Shown: one piece after another, positions 45,069 through 54,816 of the stretch
Layout: the number at the start of each line of letters is the position of its first letter
Numbering within the stretch: the first letter of the stretch is position 1
NCBI RefSeq assembly: GCF_900110495.1
Contig: NZ_FODX01000002.1
Coordinates: forward strand, 248,001 to 312,000
Length of the DNA stretch: 64,000 nt
Origin: Nitrosovibrio sp. Nv6
Lineage (GTDB): Bacteria; Pseudomonadota; Gammaproteobacteria; Burkholderiales; Nitrosomonadaceae
Direction: 5' to 3'
Notes under the pieces: generated by a model
Told to the model about the DNA's origin: nothing
Database searches by the model: none
The model's input: only the letters and a program-made list of their open reading frames with translations
Position numbers and translations under genes: made by a program

Positions 45069-46295
45069 ATGAAAAAAAGTCTCTGCTCGATGCTGTTTGG
45101 TGTAACCAACTTGTTTCTCCTGTCTTTCAGTGCCTGGGCGAGCGCGAGCAGCGGCGCCCCCGAGCTGAGTGAAGCGAGGCAAGTGGCTCAGTACAACTAC
45201 GTGATCCACATTCTGGCCATGTTGCTGGTAGGTTTTGGTTTTCTCATGGTGTTTGTCAGAAGATACGGATTTGGCGCCACGACCGGCACCTATCTGGTAG
45301 TTGCGGTGGGTCTTCCTCTTTACATGCTGCTGCGTGCGAACGGAATCTTCGCTCACGAAATTGCGCCAAATACAGTCAAGGCGTTGCTTTACGCGGAATT
45401 CGCCGTGGCTACCGGGTTGATTGCCATGGGCGCGGTGCTTGGGCGTCTACGGGTTTTTCAATACGCCTTGCTGGCGCTCTTCCTGGTTCCCGCGTACCTG
45501 ATGAACGAATGGCTGGTGCTGGATAACGGTATGGGCTTGACGGAAGGCTATCAGGATACTGCGGGCTCGGTCATCATTCACGCCTTTGGCGCCTATTTCG
45601 GTCTGGGATTATCACTGGCGCTGACAACCGCGCAGCAACGAAATCAGCCCATTGAATCAGATGCTACTTCTGATCGTTTCGCAATGCTGGGCTCAATGGT
45701 ATTGTGGCTTTTCTGGCCGAGTTTCGCCACCGCCATCGTTCCTTTCGAAGAGATGCCGCAGACGGTGGTCAATACCGTGCTGGCGCTGTGCGGAGCTACC
45801 ATCAGCACCTATTTTTTGAGTACTTATTTTCACAAAGGCAAAACATCAATGGTAGATATGGCGAATGCGGCACTGGCTGGGGGAGTTGCCATCGGCTCGA
45901 CGTGCAATATCGTATCGCCGACAGGTGCTTTTGGAATTGGTCTGTTAGCTGGAACTGTAAGCGTTATCGGGTTTGTATTCATTCAGCCGGCGTTGGAGAC
46001 ACGCTTCAAGATTGTTGATACCTGCGGAGTCCACAATTTGCATGGAATGCCCGGACTATTAGGGGCGCTGATTGCCATCCTGGTAGTGCCGGGGATAGCA
46101 GTAGCCCAATTCACTGGCATCGTCTTCAGTGTAACGTTTGCCTTCGTAACCGGCCTCATTGCCGGCAAGCTGATAAAAGCCACTGGCACGACGCGTCTCG
46201 CTTACGAAGACAGCGAGGAATTTACCCATATCGAGGCACCGGAAGCACCGGAAATAGATGCCATAACAGGTCTCCAAATCGAAACACGAGCTTGA
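45069..46295 (+). CDS. rh50: Rh-type ammonia channel
   Basis: 408 residues: a cleavable signal peptide (about 1-26, ASA) and eleven hydrophobic helices. It is the Rh branch of the Amt/Rh superfamily, shown by GYQDTAGSVIIHAFGAYFGLGLSL and DTCGVHNLHGMPG. The twin pore histidines fall at about His171 and His325. Rh50 of Nitrosomonas europaea conducts ammonia; here it would bring in the energy substrate of an ammonia oxidiser. The C-terminal tail is acidic (SEEFTHIEAPEAPEID). No GlnK gene is adjacent, as is usual for Rh rather than AmtB. GGGGGA lies 8 nt before the ATG. Convergent with rng. Confidence 0.92.
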   Translation: MKKSLCSMLFGVTNLFLLSFSAWASASSGAPELSEARQVAQYNYVIHILAMLLVGFGFLMVFVRRYGFGATTGTYLVVAVGLPLYMLLRANGIFAHEIAPNTVKALLYAEFAVATGLIAMGAVLGRLRVFQYALLALFLVPAYLMNEWLVLDNGMGLTEGYQDTAGSVIIHAFGAYFGLGLSLALTTAQQRNQPIESDATSDRFAMLGSMVLWLFWPSFATAIVPFEEMPQTVVNTVLALCGATISTYFLSTYFHKGKTSMVDMANAALAGGVAIGSTCNIVSPTGAFGIGLLAGTVSVIGFVFIQPALETRFKIVDTCGVHNLHGMPGLLGALIAILVVPGIAVAQFTGIVFSVTFAFVTGLIAGKLIKATGTTRLAYEDSEEFTHIEAPEAPEIDAITGLQIETRA

Positions 46296-46369
46296 GATTT
46301 GCTGTCATTAAATGAAGGAAGTCGATAAGCGAAACTGGTGAGTTGCAATTCTGTATGCATCAGCACGTG

Positions 46370-47821
46370 CTACATCAGAATCACGTCATATTGTTCCTGC
46401 GTATATGTTGCCTCCACCTGCAGACTAATCGGTTTGGCGATGAAATCCGCGAGTTGCGCAAGGCTTTGGGACTCTTCATCGAGAAACAGATCAATTACCT
46501 GTTGCGAAGCGAGAATGCGAAACTCGCGCGCGGCAAACTGGCGCGATTCGCGCAGCAGTTCGCGCAGGATTTCGTAACACATCGTCTGGGCGGTTCTCAC
46601 TTTGCTGCGACCCTGGCACGTCGGACACGTCTCGCACAGAATGTGAGCCAAGCTCTCCCGCGTGCGCTTGCGGGTCATTTCCACCAACCCGAGCGCGGTA
46701 AAACCATTTACGGTCATATGGGTGCGGTCTCTCATCAGGGATTTCTTGAATTCTGTGAGAACGGCATTTTTGTGTTCCGTGTTCTCCATATCTATAAAAT
46801 CGATAATGATAATGCCGCCCAGATTTCGCAGGCGCAACTGGCGTGCTATGACTTGGGCCGCTTCGAGATTAGTTTTGAAAATAGTGTCGTCAAAGCTGCG
46901 TATACCGATGAATCCTCCAGTATTGACATCAATAGTGGTCAGCGCCTCGGTCTGATCGATGATGAGATAACCGCCGGATTTCAGATCTACGCGTCTCGCC
47001 AGTGATTTTTCTATTTCGTTTTCCACCCCATACAGATCGAATAATGGGCGCTCTCCTGCATAGTGGTCTATCCGTCCCGCCATATTGGCCATATAGGTTT
47101 GGGCAAATCCCGCCATTTTCTGAAAGGTTTCGCGCGAATCCACCAGAATACGCGCCGTGTCGTCGTTTATGAAATCGCGCAATACACGATAGCTAAGGGT
47201 CAGGTCCTGATACAGCAGCCCCGGCTGAGCGGTTGAGGATTTCCCGCTGATATCGCGCCACAGCTTGTGCAGATATTCGATATCCGTTTGTAGATCCTGC
47301 TCGCTGGCGGCCTCCGCCATGGTGCGGATAATAAAGCCGCCTTTTTCATCAGGCGGCAGCAGATGCTTCAGTTTTTCCCGCAATGACTTTCGCTCGGTTT
47401 CATCCTCGATACGCTGAGAGATGCCAATGTGAGATACCTGGGGAAGATAAACCAGCATTCGGCCTGCGATACTCACTTGAGTAGATAGCCGGGCTCCCTT
47501 GGCGCCAATGGAATCCTTGATAACCTGAACGAGAATGTTTTGTCCTTCATGCAGTAGTCTCTCGATGGGTTTGCCGGCATCTTCACTCTGGCGCAATCTC
47601 CAGATGTCGGCAAGGTGCAGGAAGGCAGCACGGTCCAGGCCGATGTCCACAAAGGCCGACTGCATTCCCGGCAGTACCCTGGTAACGCGGCCATTGTATA
47701 TATTGCCCACAATTCCGCAGCTGCTGGTACGCTCTATATGAAGCTCTTGCACCGCTCCCTGTTCAACGAAGGCAACACGGGTTTCCTGTGGAGTGACATT
47801 GACGAGAATCTCACTGTTCAT
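46370..47821 (-). CDS. rng: Ribonuclease G
   Basis: Endoribonuclease that matures the 5' end of 16S rRNA and degrades mRNAs. 483 residues, RNase G size (no long RNase E scaffold tail). S1-like domain with VGNIYNGRVTRVLPGMQSAFVDIGLDRAAFLHLADI, RNase H-like and catalytic portions with TTIDVNTGGFIG (catalytic Asp) and IIDFIDM (second Asp), and the zinc-link CETCPTCQGRSKV. 11 bp after the maf stop; nadD-rsfS-rlmH-maf-rng forms a typical beta/gamma-proteobacterial order. Confidence 0.96.
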   Translation of the reverse strand: MNSEILVNVTPQETRVAFVEQGAVQELHIERTSSCGIVGNIYNGRVTRVLPGMQSAFVDIGLDRAAFLHLADIWRLRQSEDAGKPIERLLHEGQNILVQVIKDSIGAKGARLSTQVSIAGRMLVYLPQVSHIGISQRIEDETERKSLREKLKHLLPPDEKGGFIIRTMAEAASEQDLQTDIEYLHKLWRDISGKSSTAQPGLLYQDLTLSYRVLRDFINDDTARILVDSRETFQKMAGFAQTYMANMAGRIDHYAGERPLFDLYGVENEIEKSLARRVDLKSGGYLIIDQTEALTTIDVNTGGFIGIRSFDDTIFKTNLEAAQVIARQLRLRNLGGIIIIDFIDMENTEHKNAVLTEFKKSLMRDRTHMTVNGFTALGLVEMTRKRTRESLAHILCETCPTCQGRSKVRTAQTMCYEILRELLRESRQFAAREFRILASQQVIDLFLDEESQSLAQLADFIAKPISLQVEATYTQEQYDVILM

Positions 47822-47832
47822 AAAGGCATTTG

Positions 47833-48474
47833 CTAGAATTTATTACAGGTGTGGGGAAATATTTCTATACCGGACTCTTCAAGCAATTGCGCTGTCTCAA
47901 ATAATGGCAATCCCACTACACCGCTATAGCTGCCGGAAATCTCCTCAATAAAAACTGCTGCCATCCCTTGAATCGCATATCCCCCCGCTTTGTCGTGTGC
48001 TTCGCCACAAGCGAGATAAGCGCCAATTTCGTGTTCGCGGATATTGCGAAAGCGCACTGTCGATCTGGATATGCGTGCCACGATCCCATTTTTGGTTGCC
48101 ATAGCGACTGCTGTGAATACCTGATGGGTCTGCCCCGAAAGTGCTCGCAGCATCTCTTCCGCGTGTGCAAGGTTTTCAGGTTTGCCGAAAATATGTGGCC
48201 CCAGCACCACTGTCGTGTCGGCTGCCAGTACGGGAAGATCGGGTAGTCTGCGTTCTGCAAGCCGGCCGCGTCCGACCTCAGCCTTTGTCCGAGCGATGCG
48301 CTGTACATAGTCCGCCGGCGCTTCATCCGGCAGGACGCTTTCATCCATATCCGCGGCCCGGGGCAAAGCTTCGCGCAGCAACAAGGTTCCAAAGCTCACC
48401 CCGATCTGTTTCAATAACTCCCGTCGCCGCGGACTCCGGGAAGCAAGGTAAATGCGATTTTCGGATGAAGTCAT
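47833..48474 (-). CDS. maf: Maf family nucleotide pyrophosphatase
   Basis: Hydrolyses non-canonical or excess nucleoside triphosphates to monophosphates (house-cleaning). 213 residues from ATG 48474 (the frame continues upstream to 48552, but the family begins near IYLASRSPRRRELLKQIG). Motifs: SRSPRRREL, AADTTVVLGPHIFGKPEN and KAGGYAIQGMAAVFIEEISGSYSGVVGLPL are all intact. dTTP/UTP versus 7-methyl-GTP preference is not called. Confidence 0.94.
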   Translation of the reverse strand: MTSSENRIYLASRSPRRRELLKQIGVSFGTLLLREALPRAADMDESVLPDEAPADYVQRIARTKAEVGRGRLAERRLPDLPVLAADTTVVLGPHIFGKPENLAHAEEMLRALSGQTHQVFTAVAMATKNGIVARISRSTVRFRNIREHEIGAYLACGEAHDKAGGYAIQGMAAVFIEEISGSYSGVVGLPLFETAQLLEESGIEIFPHTCNKF

Positions 48475-48582
48475 ATGCGAAGTTTCAGTAATATGTACGA
48501 ATGCGTTCACTCGCAGTCGATATGGAACGATGGCGCATTCGTATGTTGGCAATACCCACTGGCCCTACTCGCGACCTCGTAA

Positions 48583-49053
48583 TTATGCCCGATGGTAAGG
48601 ATGCCCCTTGATGAGCGACATAGCGCGATACAACTGTTCCGCCAGCAGTATTCGTGCCAAACCATGCGGCAGCGTGAAGGCGGATAACGCCAGAACCTCA
48701 TCCGCTAAATTCTTGATGCTGGCGTCCAGCCCATCTGCTCCGCCGATGAGGAAAACCGTATCACCGCCGTCCTTCATCCAACCCACAATAGAATCGGCCA
48801 ACTTGGCGGTAGTCCATTGTCTGCCGCGCTCATCCATTGCCACGATGCGGCATTTTGACGGTAATAACGCCCGCATACGATCGCCCTCGGCCGCTCGCAA
48901 TTGTTCCGGTTTTTTGCCACCGCCACGTTTTTCAGGTTTTATTTCAAGCAGTTCAATGCCAGCCTCATGAGGCATCCGTTTGGCATATTCTTGAAAACCG
49001 GTTGTGACCCATTCCGGCATTTTATGACCAACTGCACAAACAAGGAATCTCAT
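48583..49053 (-). CDS. rlmH: 23S rRNA pseudouridine-1915 N3-methyltransferase
   Basis: SPOUT methyltransferase acting on pseudouridine 1915 in helix 69 of 23S rRNA. 156 residues, typical. MRFLVCAVGHKMPEWV at the start, VFLIGGADGLD as the SAM-loop region and HGLARILLAEQLYRAMSLIKGHPYHRA at the C-terminus are diagnostic. The gap before it (to rsfS) is unusually long, 187 bp, and is filled by an inverted-repeat element. Confidence 0.96.
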   Translation of the reverse strand: MRFLVCAVGHKMPEWVTTGFQEYAKRMPHEAGIELLEIKPEKRGGGKKPEQLRAAEGDRMRALLPSKCRIVAMDERGRQWTTAKLADSIVGWMKDGGDTVFLIGGADGLDASIKNLADEVLALSAFTLPHGLARILLAEQLYRAMSLIKGHPYHRA

Positions 49054-49085
49054 GGCAAAAACCTGTGAACAATCCCTTCACGGAA

Positions 49086-49193
49086 CGCATTGTGGCAAAA
49101 TCGGATGAAGGCCCATCATAAGGATGAAAATTGCGGCCAGGCTGAAAATGCCAGAAGCGCGACATGGTGCTGGTCCGATTTTGCCACAATGCG
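49086..49193. repeat. 108-bp element with 20-bp perfect terminal inverted repeats
   Basis: CGCATTGTGGCAAAATCGGA (49086-49105) and its exact complement at 49174-49193 bracket a 68-bp core. It lies between rsfS and rlmH within one transcription unit. The sequence ACGGAA occurs just outside each end (49080-49085, and 49199-49204 after a GAAGGG), not as a clean target duplication. Size and structure resemble a miniature inverted-repeat element; it would also form a very stable RNA hairpin. Confidence 0.75.
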
Positions 49194-49240
49194 AAGGGAC
49201 GGAAGTCGCCGGAGCCCTATTCGGATGTTCCTGCCATTGT

Positions 49241-49708
49241 TCAAGCCTTGTCCGGATCAGACTTGGAAACCTTATTCTTTTTGACTGTGGAGGCAGCTCG
49301 AGCTGAGGTTTTGCGAGGCTTGGCGGCGGGTGACCCAGTATCAGTCTTGGCTGTGACTGCAACGGGCGTCGTTCTTTTTATGTTTTTAGCTTCCGCCCAC
49401 AGTTCCTCGAGGTTGTAATGGGCCCGCACCGCGGTCTGCATGACATGTACCAGTACATCACCAAGGTCTACCAGTATCCATTCGCCGGTTTGTTCCCCTT
49501 CTATGCCATAAACGGCGCCTCCGGCGGCTTTGACCTTCTCGGCCACATTGTTCGCAATCGCCCGCGTCTGACGGTTGGATTCCCCGCTGGCAATGATCAT
49601 ACGGTCAAACAAGGTTGTTATTTTCCGCACATCCAGCACTTCGACATCACGTGCCTTGATTTCTTCCAATGCGGCAACTATCGTTTTTACGAGTTTGGCG
49701 AGCGTCAT
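49241..49708 (-). CDS. rsfS: Ribosomal silencing factor RsfS
   Basis: Binds ribosomal protein L14 and blocks subunit joining in starvation. ATG at 49708 chosen: it overlaps the nadD stop as ATGA and starts the family sequence MTLAKLVKTIVAALEEIKARDVEVLDV; the frame is open further upstream only inside nadD. 155 residues; the core RMIIASGESNRQTRAIANNV and GEWILVDLGDVLVHVM are intact. A basic Ala/Lys/Ser-rich tail of about 45 residues after the core (VAVTAKTDTGSPAAKPRK) is longer than usual for the family and probably disordered. Confidence 0.94.
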   Translation of the reverse strand: MTLAKLVKTIVAALEEIKARDVEVLDVRKITTLFDRMIIASGESNRQTRAIANNVAEKVKAAGGAVYGIEGEQTGEWILVDLGDVLVHVMQTAVRAHYNLEELWAEAKNIKRTTPVAVTAKTDTGSPAAKPRKTSARAASTVKKNKVSKSDPDKA

Positions 49709-50379
49709 CCTTCTTCCGAATATAAGTGATTTGTAACAATATAATCGAGAGCGGCATCGGGAATCAGATAACGGACGCTTTTCCCGGCTGCGACGCGCGC
49801 ACGAATGATCGTTGCGGAAATATCCAGCAAAGTTGTCGGAGCAATAAAAATCAATCCGCTGGTTGCGCGTTTGAGACTGTCCACACTCGAGGCCCAGCGT
49901 TGGGCACACTCTTCCTTTAATTCCTGTGGCACGGCATCATGGTTCATTGTCAGCATATGGCCCGGCCGGGCCGCGATGATGAAATGGCATAGGCCGAACA
50001 TCTCGCGCCAACGATGCCACTCGGCGAGTTTCATGAAAGCGTCTGCTCCTGTAACAAAGCATAGTGTGACGTTCTCCCCAAGTTCCTGCTTGAGTTCGCG
50101 CAATGAATCAACGCTGTAACTTAAGTCATCACGTCGGATTTCACGCTCATCCAGTACAAATCCGGAATTGCCCTGGATGGCCAGACGAACCATTTCTGCG
50201 CGGTCCTGGAGTGATGCAACAGGAACGCTGCGTAGACGGGGACGTGCGGCGGGAACAAAACGCATTTCTCGCAAGCCGGCCATTTCTACAATTTCCTCCG
50301 CTATCCGCAAATGGCCATAATGCACAGGATCAAAGGTACCGCCCAAAATACCGATGAGGGAGAATTCGGACCTATCCAT
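49705..50379 (-). CDS. nadD: Nicotinate-nucleotide adenylyltransferase
   Basis: Adenylates nicotinate mononucleotide in NAD synthesis. 224 residues. GILGGTFDPVHYGHLRIA contains the nucleotidyltransferase HxGH motif; FVTGADAFMKLAEWHRW and LDISATIIRARVAAGKSVRYLIPDAALDYI (a variant of the usual ISSTxIR) follow. It starts the nadD-rsfS-rlmH-maf-rng run; stop overlaps rsfS by 4 bp. Confidence 0.95.
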   Translation of the reverse strand: MDRSEFSLIGILGGTFDPVHYGHLRIAEEIVEMAGLREMRFVPAARPRLRSVPVASLQDRAEMVRLAIQGNSGFVLDEREIRRDDLSYSVDSLRELKQELGENVTLCFVTGADAFMKLAEWHRWREMFGLCHFIIAARPGHMLTMNHDAVPQELKEECAQRWASSVDSLKRATSGLIFIAPTTLLDISATIIRARVAAGKSVRYLIPDAALDYIVTNHLYSEEG

Positions 50380-50455
50380 TGCCGATCAGGCTGGGAGCAC
50401 GGAAAAAATTACTTATAATGTTTTTATCCTCATGTCTTCGCAAAGGCAACTTTTT

Positions 50456-51829
50456 CTATAACAATACCCGGCGCAGATCGGCCAGTACCTCGACAAGATG
50501 GGAAGTGAAGCGCGCGGCAGTTGCCCCGTCGATTACGCGATGGTCATAGGACAGGGATAACGGCAGCATCAATCGTGGAACAAACTGCCCATCTTGATAG
50601 ACAGGCTTCATGCTGGTCCGGGACACGCCCAGAATGGCGACTTCCGGGGCATTGATGATGGGCGTGAAAGCTGTGCCCCCAATGCCTCCCAGACTGGATA
50701 TAGTAAAGCTTGCCCCCTGCATGTCGGCGGGTTTCAGCTTGCCCTCGCGAGCAAGCGTTGCAAGATTGGCCATCTCCCTGCCGATGGCAATCACGCCTTT
50801 TTGATCCACATCACGGATCACAGGTACCACCAGCCCATTTGGCGTATCCGCTGCAAACCCGAGGTGGTAATAGTTCTTGATGACGAGATTCATCTCATCG
50901 CCGTCGGCAAGCGAGGCGTTGAATTCGGGAAACTTTTTTAACGCTGATATGGAGGCTCGCATCAGAAAAGCGAGTATCGTGACTTTTACGCCCTCTGCTT
51001 TTGTCGCCTCATTGGATTCCTTGCGCAAGGCTTCCAGTTCCGTAATATCGGCCTCATCGAACTGCGTAACGTGAGGGATCATTACCCAGTTCCGATGCAA
51101 ATTCGCTCCGGATATTTTTTTGATACGCGACAGCGGTTTCATTTCCACCGGCCCGAATTTCGCGAAATCAACCTGTGGCCAGGGCAACAGATTGAGTTCG
51201 GCCCCGGCGCCCCCGCGCGGCCTTGATAATTCGGATTTCACATAGGCCTGTACATCTTCCTTGAGGATGCGCTGCTTCGGACCGCTACCCTTCACCAGGC
51301 CAAGATTCACGCCCAGTTCGCGTGCAAATCGCCTCACTGAGGGACCGGCATGGGCCTTTGCGAAGGCGGCTTCGTCTATCGGAGGGGACGTAAATGTAGC
51401 TCGTTGGGACTGCTGCGGAGCCGATGCCGGCGCTGTTTGCGGAGCCGAAGGCTGCCCTGGTTGTGAAGGTCGCCGCGCAGCATCAGCCTCGGCATCTGCA
51501 CCCCCCTGATGAGAAGGTTCAGACTCGGATACAACCTTTGGAGCAGGGGCTGAAACTGTCTGGGTAGCAGGTGCCGCTTCCTCGGCCTCAGAAACTTCCA
51601 TGGATAAAATAGGCGAACCCTCGGAAACCTTATCACCTACTCGTACGGATACATCCTTGACTACGCCCGCAAAGGGAGAAGGGACTTCTATAGTTGCCTT
51701 ATCCGATTCCAGCACGATCACCGGATCTTCCGCCTTGATCGAATCGCCGGGTTTCACCAGCACTTCTATCACGGGAACGTCTTTGAAATCGCCTATATCC
51801 GGAATCAATACCTGTTTAGTCTCTGCCAC
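50456..51829 (-). CDS. aceF: Pyruvate dehydrogenase E2, dihydrolipoyl acetyltransferase
   Basis: Core of the pyruvate dehydrogenase complex: moves acetyl groups from lipoate to CoA. 457 residues. One lipoyl domain (lipoylated Lys in VLESDKATIEVPSP), an Ala/Pro-rich linker, a subunit-binding domain (VRRFARELGVNLGLVKGSG), and the catalytic domain ending in SLSYDHRVIDGATAARF with the catalytic His and Asp. The frame opens at a GTG at 51844, but GTG at 51829 gives the family start MAETKQVLIPDIGDF and has AAGGAAGAG just upstream. E1 is 237 bp upstream; no E3 (lipoamide dehydrogenase) gene follows. Confidence 0.95.
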   Translation of the reverse strand: MAETKQVLIPDIGDFKDVPVIEVLVKPGDSIKAEDPVIVLESDKATIEVPSPFAGVVKDVSVRVGDKVSEGSPILSMEVSEAEEAAPATQTVSAPAPKVVSESEPSHQGGADAEADAARRPSQPGQPSAPQTAPASAPQQSQRATFTSPPIDEAAFAKAHAGPSVRRFARELGVNLGLVKGSGPKQRILKEDVQAYVKSELSRPRGGAGAELNLLPWPQVDFAKFGPVEMKPLSRIKKISGANLHRNWVMIPHVTQFDEADITELEALRKESNEATKAEGVKVTILAFLMRASISALKKFPEFNASLADGDEMNLVIKNYYHLGFAADTPNGLVVPVIRDVDQKGVIAIGREMANLATLAREGKLKPADMQGASFTISSLGGIGGTAFTPIINAPEVAILGVSRTSMKPVYQDGQFVPRLMLPLSLSYDHRVIDGATAARFTSHLVEVLADLRRVLL

Positions 51830-52081
51830 GCCCTCTTCCTTCACTCGTGTTTTACATGTGAACCGATTTGCGATAAAAACGGGGTAACTTGCCTGGCCTT
51901 GTTTTTGCCTCCCGACCGCCCGCGCTGTTCGCGCCTGATCCCGGCTGCTTCATCCGTGCTGCCTCGTCTGTCTGTTACAGGAACCGGAAAACGGATCAGG
52001 GAAGCGCCAACTGCACAGGTCTACGCGCCTGATATGCATGAGCCGCTTCGCATGCACTTACTCCTCATATATTCCGTTTCC

Positions 52082-54751
52082 TTACACGGTCACTGGATTA
52101 GGCTTGTCCGGATCGATGCCAAACTTGCCTATCGCTTCCGACACCTTTTCCGTTGCGATTCCACCTTCTTCGGCCAGCGCCTTAAGTGCCGCTACGGTAA
52201 CGTAGTAGCGATCGACTTCAAAGAACTGGCGCAATCGTTCACGCGTGTCGGAACGGCCAAAGCCATCTGTACCCAGTACCTTGTAACGCCCCGGTACAAA
52301 TTCACGTATCTGGTCGGCAAAAATTTTCATGTAGTCAGTAGCCGCCACCACAGGCCCTTCCCGATCTTTGAGACACGTGCTCACGTAGGGCAACCTTGCG
52401 GGAGCGGTAGGATGCAGCATGTTCCAGCGCGCCACATCCAATGCCTCGCGCCTCAGCTCGTTAAAGCTCGTGACGCTCCAGATGTCGGCGGCAACGTTAT
52501 ATTCCTTTTCCAGTATTTCGGCCGCCGCGATAACTTCGCGCAGAATAGTGCCCGAACCCAGCAATTTTACCCGCAAAGCGGGAGCCTTTTCTCCTGCCGA
52601 ACTGCCTTCGCGAAACAGATACATGCCTTTCAATATGCCTAGCTCCGCATTTGCCGGCATTTCCGGATGCGAATAATTTTCGTTCATTACCGTGATATAG
52701 TAATAAACGTCCTCCTGTACCTCATACATACGGCGCAGGCCCTCGCGAATAATAACGGCGAGTTCGTAGGCAAATGTGGGATCGTAGGATATGCAATTAG
52801 GAATAGTCGAGGCGGCCAGGTGACTATGGCCGTCCGCATGCTGCAGTCCCTCGCCGTTCAGCGTCGTGCGTCCAGCGGTGCCCCCCAGCAAAAACCCGCG
52901 GCAGCGCATATCTCCCGCCGCCCATGCCAGGTCGCCAACACGCTGAAAGCCGAACATCGAGTAGAAAATGTAAAATGGGATCATCTGCACGCCATGGGTA
53001 CTATAAGCGGTTGACGCCGCCATCCATGACGACATGGCTCCTGCCTCGTTGATGCCCTCTTGCAGAATCTGACCGTTTTTGTCCTCCTTGTACCACATCA
53101 ATTGATCGGCATCCTGCGGTGTGTAGAGTTGCCCGGTCGATGACCAGATACCCAACTGCCGGAACATCCCCTCCATGCCGAAAGTACGCGATTCGTCCGC
53201 GACGATCGGCACTACTCGCTTACCGATACTCTTGTCTTTTACCAGAATATTGAGTATGCGTACGAAAGCCATGGTCGTGGAAGATTCCCGCCCCTCGCCG
53301 CTGGCCTTGAGCAACGTATCGAATGCCGATAGCGGCGGTATCTGCAGCGCTTCCGCTTTTCGTTGACGGTGATGGATGAAACCTCCCAACGCCTGCCGCC
53401 GCTGATGCATATAGATGGATTCAGGCGAGTCCTTTTCAAATGTCAGATACGGTATATTGTCTATCGTGTCGTCCGCAACGGGCAGCGCAAAGCGGTCGCG
53501 GAACGCTTTCAACGACGTGGTGCCCATTTTTTTTTGCTGGTGGGTAATGTTCTGCGCCTCGCCAGCTTCCCCCATTCCATAACCCTTGATGGTCTTGGCA
53601 AGGATCACGGTGGGCTGTCCCGTATGCTTTACCGCAGCCGTGTATGCGGCATAGACTTTATGCGGATCGTGACCCCCGCGATTCAAACGCCAGATATCAT
53701 CGTCGGACATGCTGGCAACCATTTCCAGTAATTCGGGATATTTGCCGAAAAAGTGTTCGCGAACGTAGGCCCCATCTCTCGACTTGAATGTCTGATATTC
53801 GCCGTCAACGCACTCCATCATGCGTCGCTGCAGCAAACCTTTGGTATCCTTGGCAAACAGCGGATCCCAGTATGAGCCCCAGATCACCTTGACGACATTC
53901 CAGCCAGCCCCGCGAAATGCGGCTTCGAGCTCCTGGATGATCTTGCCATTTCCACGTACCGGTCCGTCGAGACGCTGGAGGTTGCAATTAATGACGAAAA
54001 TCAGGTTGTCCAGATTCTCGCGTGAAGCCAGCGAAATGGCACCGAGCGATTCAGGTTCGTCCATTTCGCCATCGCCCATGAAGGCCCAGACTTTACGTCC
54101 CTGCGTCTTGACCAGTTCGCGGCTGTCCAGATATTTCATGAAGCGGGCCTGGTAAATCGCCATCAATGGCCCCAGACCCATCGATACCGTGGGAAATTGC
54201 CAGAAATCGGGCATCAGCCAAGGATGCGGATACGAGGATATTCCCTTTCCCTCAACTTCCCGACGGAAATTATTGAGCTGTTCCTCCGTCAACTCCCCCA
54301 GCAGAAAGGCATAGGCGTACAGGCCGGGGGACGAGTGTCCCTGTGCGTATACCAGATCTCCACCATGATTTTCCGATCTGGCGTGCCAGAAGTGGTTGTA
54401 GCCGACGTCGTAGAGGGTCGCGGCCGATGCAAAGCTGGCAATGTGCCCCCCCACATTGGAGTTCTTGTTGGCACGCAGTACCATTGCCATGGAATTCCAG
54501 CGTACATAGGAACGGATACGGTGTTCCAGCGCATGATTGCCAGGCGAGCGGTCTTCCTTCCCTGGTGGAATGGTATTGATATACGCGGTGGTCGCGCTGT
54601 AAGGAAGGTATGCGCCAGAACGGCGGGCTTTTTCCACCAGCCGCTCCAGCAGGTAATGCGCCCGCTCCGTTCCCTCGTGCGTCAGCACGGAATCCAGCGC
54701 CTCCAGCCATTCCTGTGTTTCAGATGGGTCTATGTCGGGTATGGGTTCCAT
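52082..54751 (-). CDS. aceE: Pyruvate dehydrogenase E1, homodimeric type
   Basis: Thiamine-diphosphate enzyme that decarboxylates pyruvate and acetylates E2. 889 residues, full length. GDGEMDEPESLGAISLASRENLDNLIFVINCN is the TPP/metal-binding segment; HTYSATTAYINTIP-like N-terminal region (YLPYSATTAYINTIPPGKE) and GGTAGRTTLNGEGLQHADGHSHL are typical of the E. coli-type alpha2 enzyme. Partner of aceF. Together with pyk it links glycolysis to acetyl-CoA. No PdhR-like operator was recognised. Confidence 0.96.
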   Translation of the reverse strand: MEPIPDIDPSETQEWLEALDSVLTHEGTERAHYLLERLVEKARRSGAYLPYSATTAYINTIPPGKEDRSPGNHALEHRIRSYVRWNSMAMVLRANKNSNVGGHIASFASAATLYDVGYNHFWHARSENHGGDLVYAQGHSSPGLYAYAFLLGELTEEQLNNFRREVEGKGISSYPHPWLMPDFWQFPTVSMGLGPLMAIYQARFMKYLDSRELVKTQGRKVWAFMGDGEMDEPESLGAISLASRENLDNLIFVINCNLQRLDGPVRGNGKIIQELEAAFRGAGWNVVKVIWGSYWDPLFAKDTKGLLQRRMMECVDGEYQTFKSRDGAYVREHFFGKYPELLEMVASMSDDDIWRLNRGGHDPHKVYAAYTAAVKHTGQPTVILAKTIKGYGMGEAGEAQNITHQQKKMGTTSLKAFRDRFALPVADDTIDNIPYLTFEKDSPESIYMHQRRQALGGFIHHRQRKAEALQIPPLSAFDTLLKASGEGRESSTTMAFVRILNILVKDKSIGKRVVPIVADESRTFGMEGMFRQLGIWSSTGQLYTPQDADQLMWYKEDKNGQILQEGINEAGAMSSWMAASTAYSTHGVQMIPFYIFYSMFGFQRVGDLAWAAGDMRCRGFLLGGTAGRTTLNGEGLQHADGHSHLAASTIPNCISYDPTFAYELAVIIREGLRRMYEVQEDVYYYITVMNENYSHPEMPANAELGILKGMYLFREGSSAGEKAPALRVKLLGSGTILREVIAAAEILEKEYNVAADIWSVTSFNELRREALDVARWNMLHPTAPARLPYVSTCLKDREGPVVAATDYMKIFADQIREFVPGRYKVLGTDGFGRSDTRERLRQFFEVDRYYVTVAALKALAEEGGIATEKVSEAIGKFGIDPDKPNPVTV

Positions 54752-54816
54752 ATTTTCATCTCGAGATTGTTGGGTGTACCGATGCGGCTCGGCAATGCGA
54801 CCGGGTTATGCTGCGG

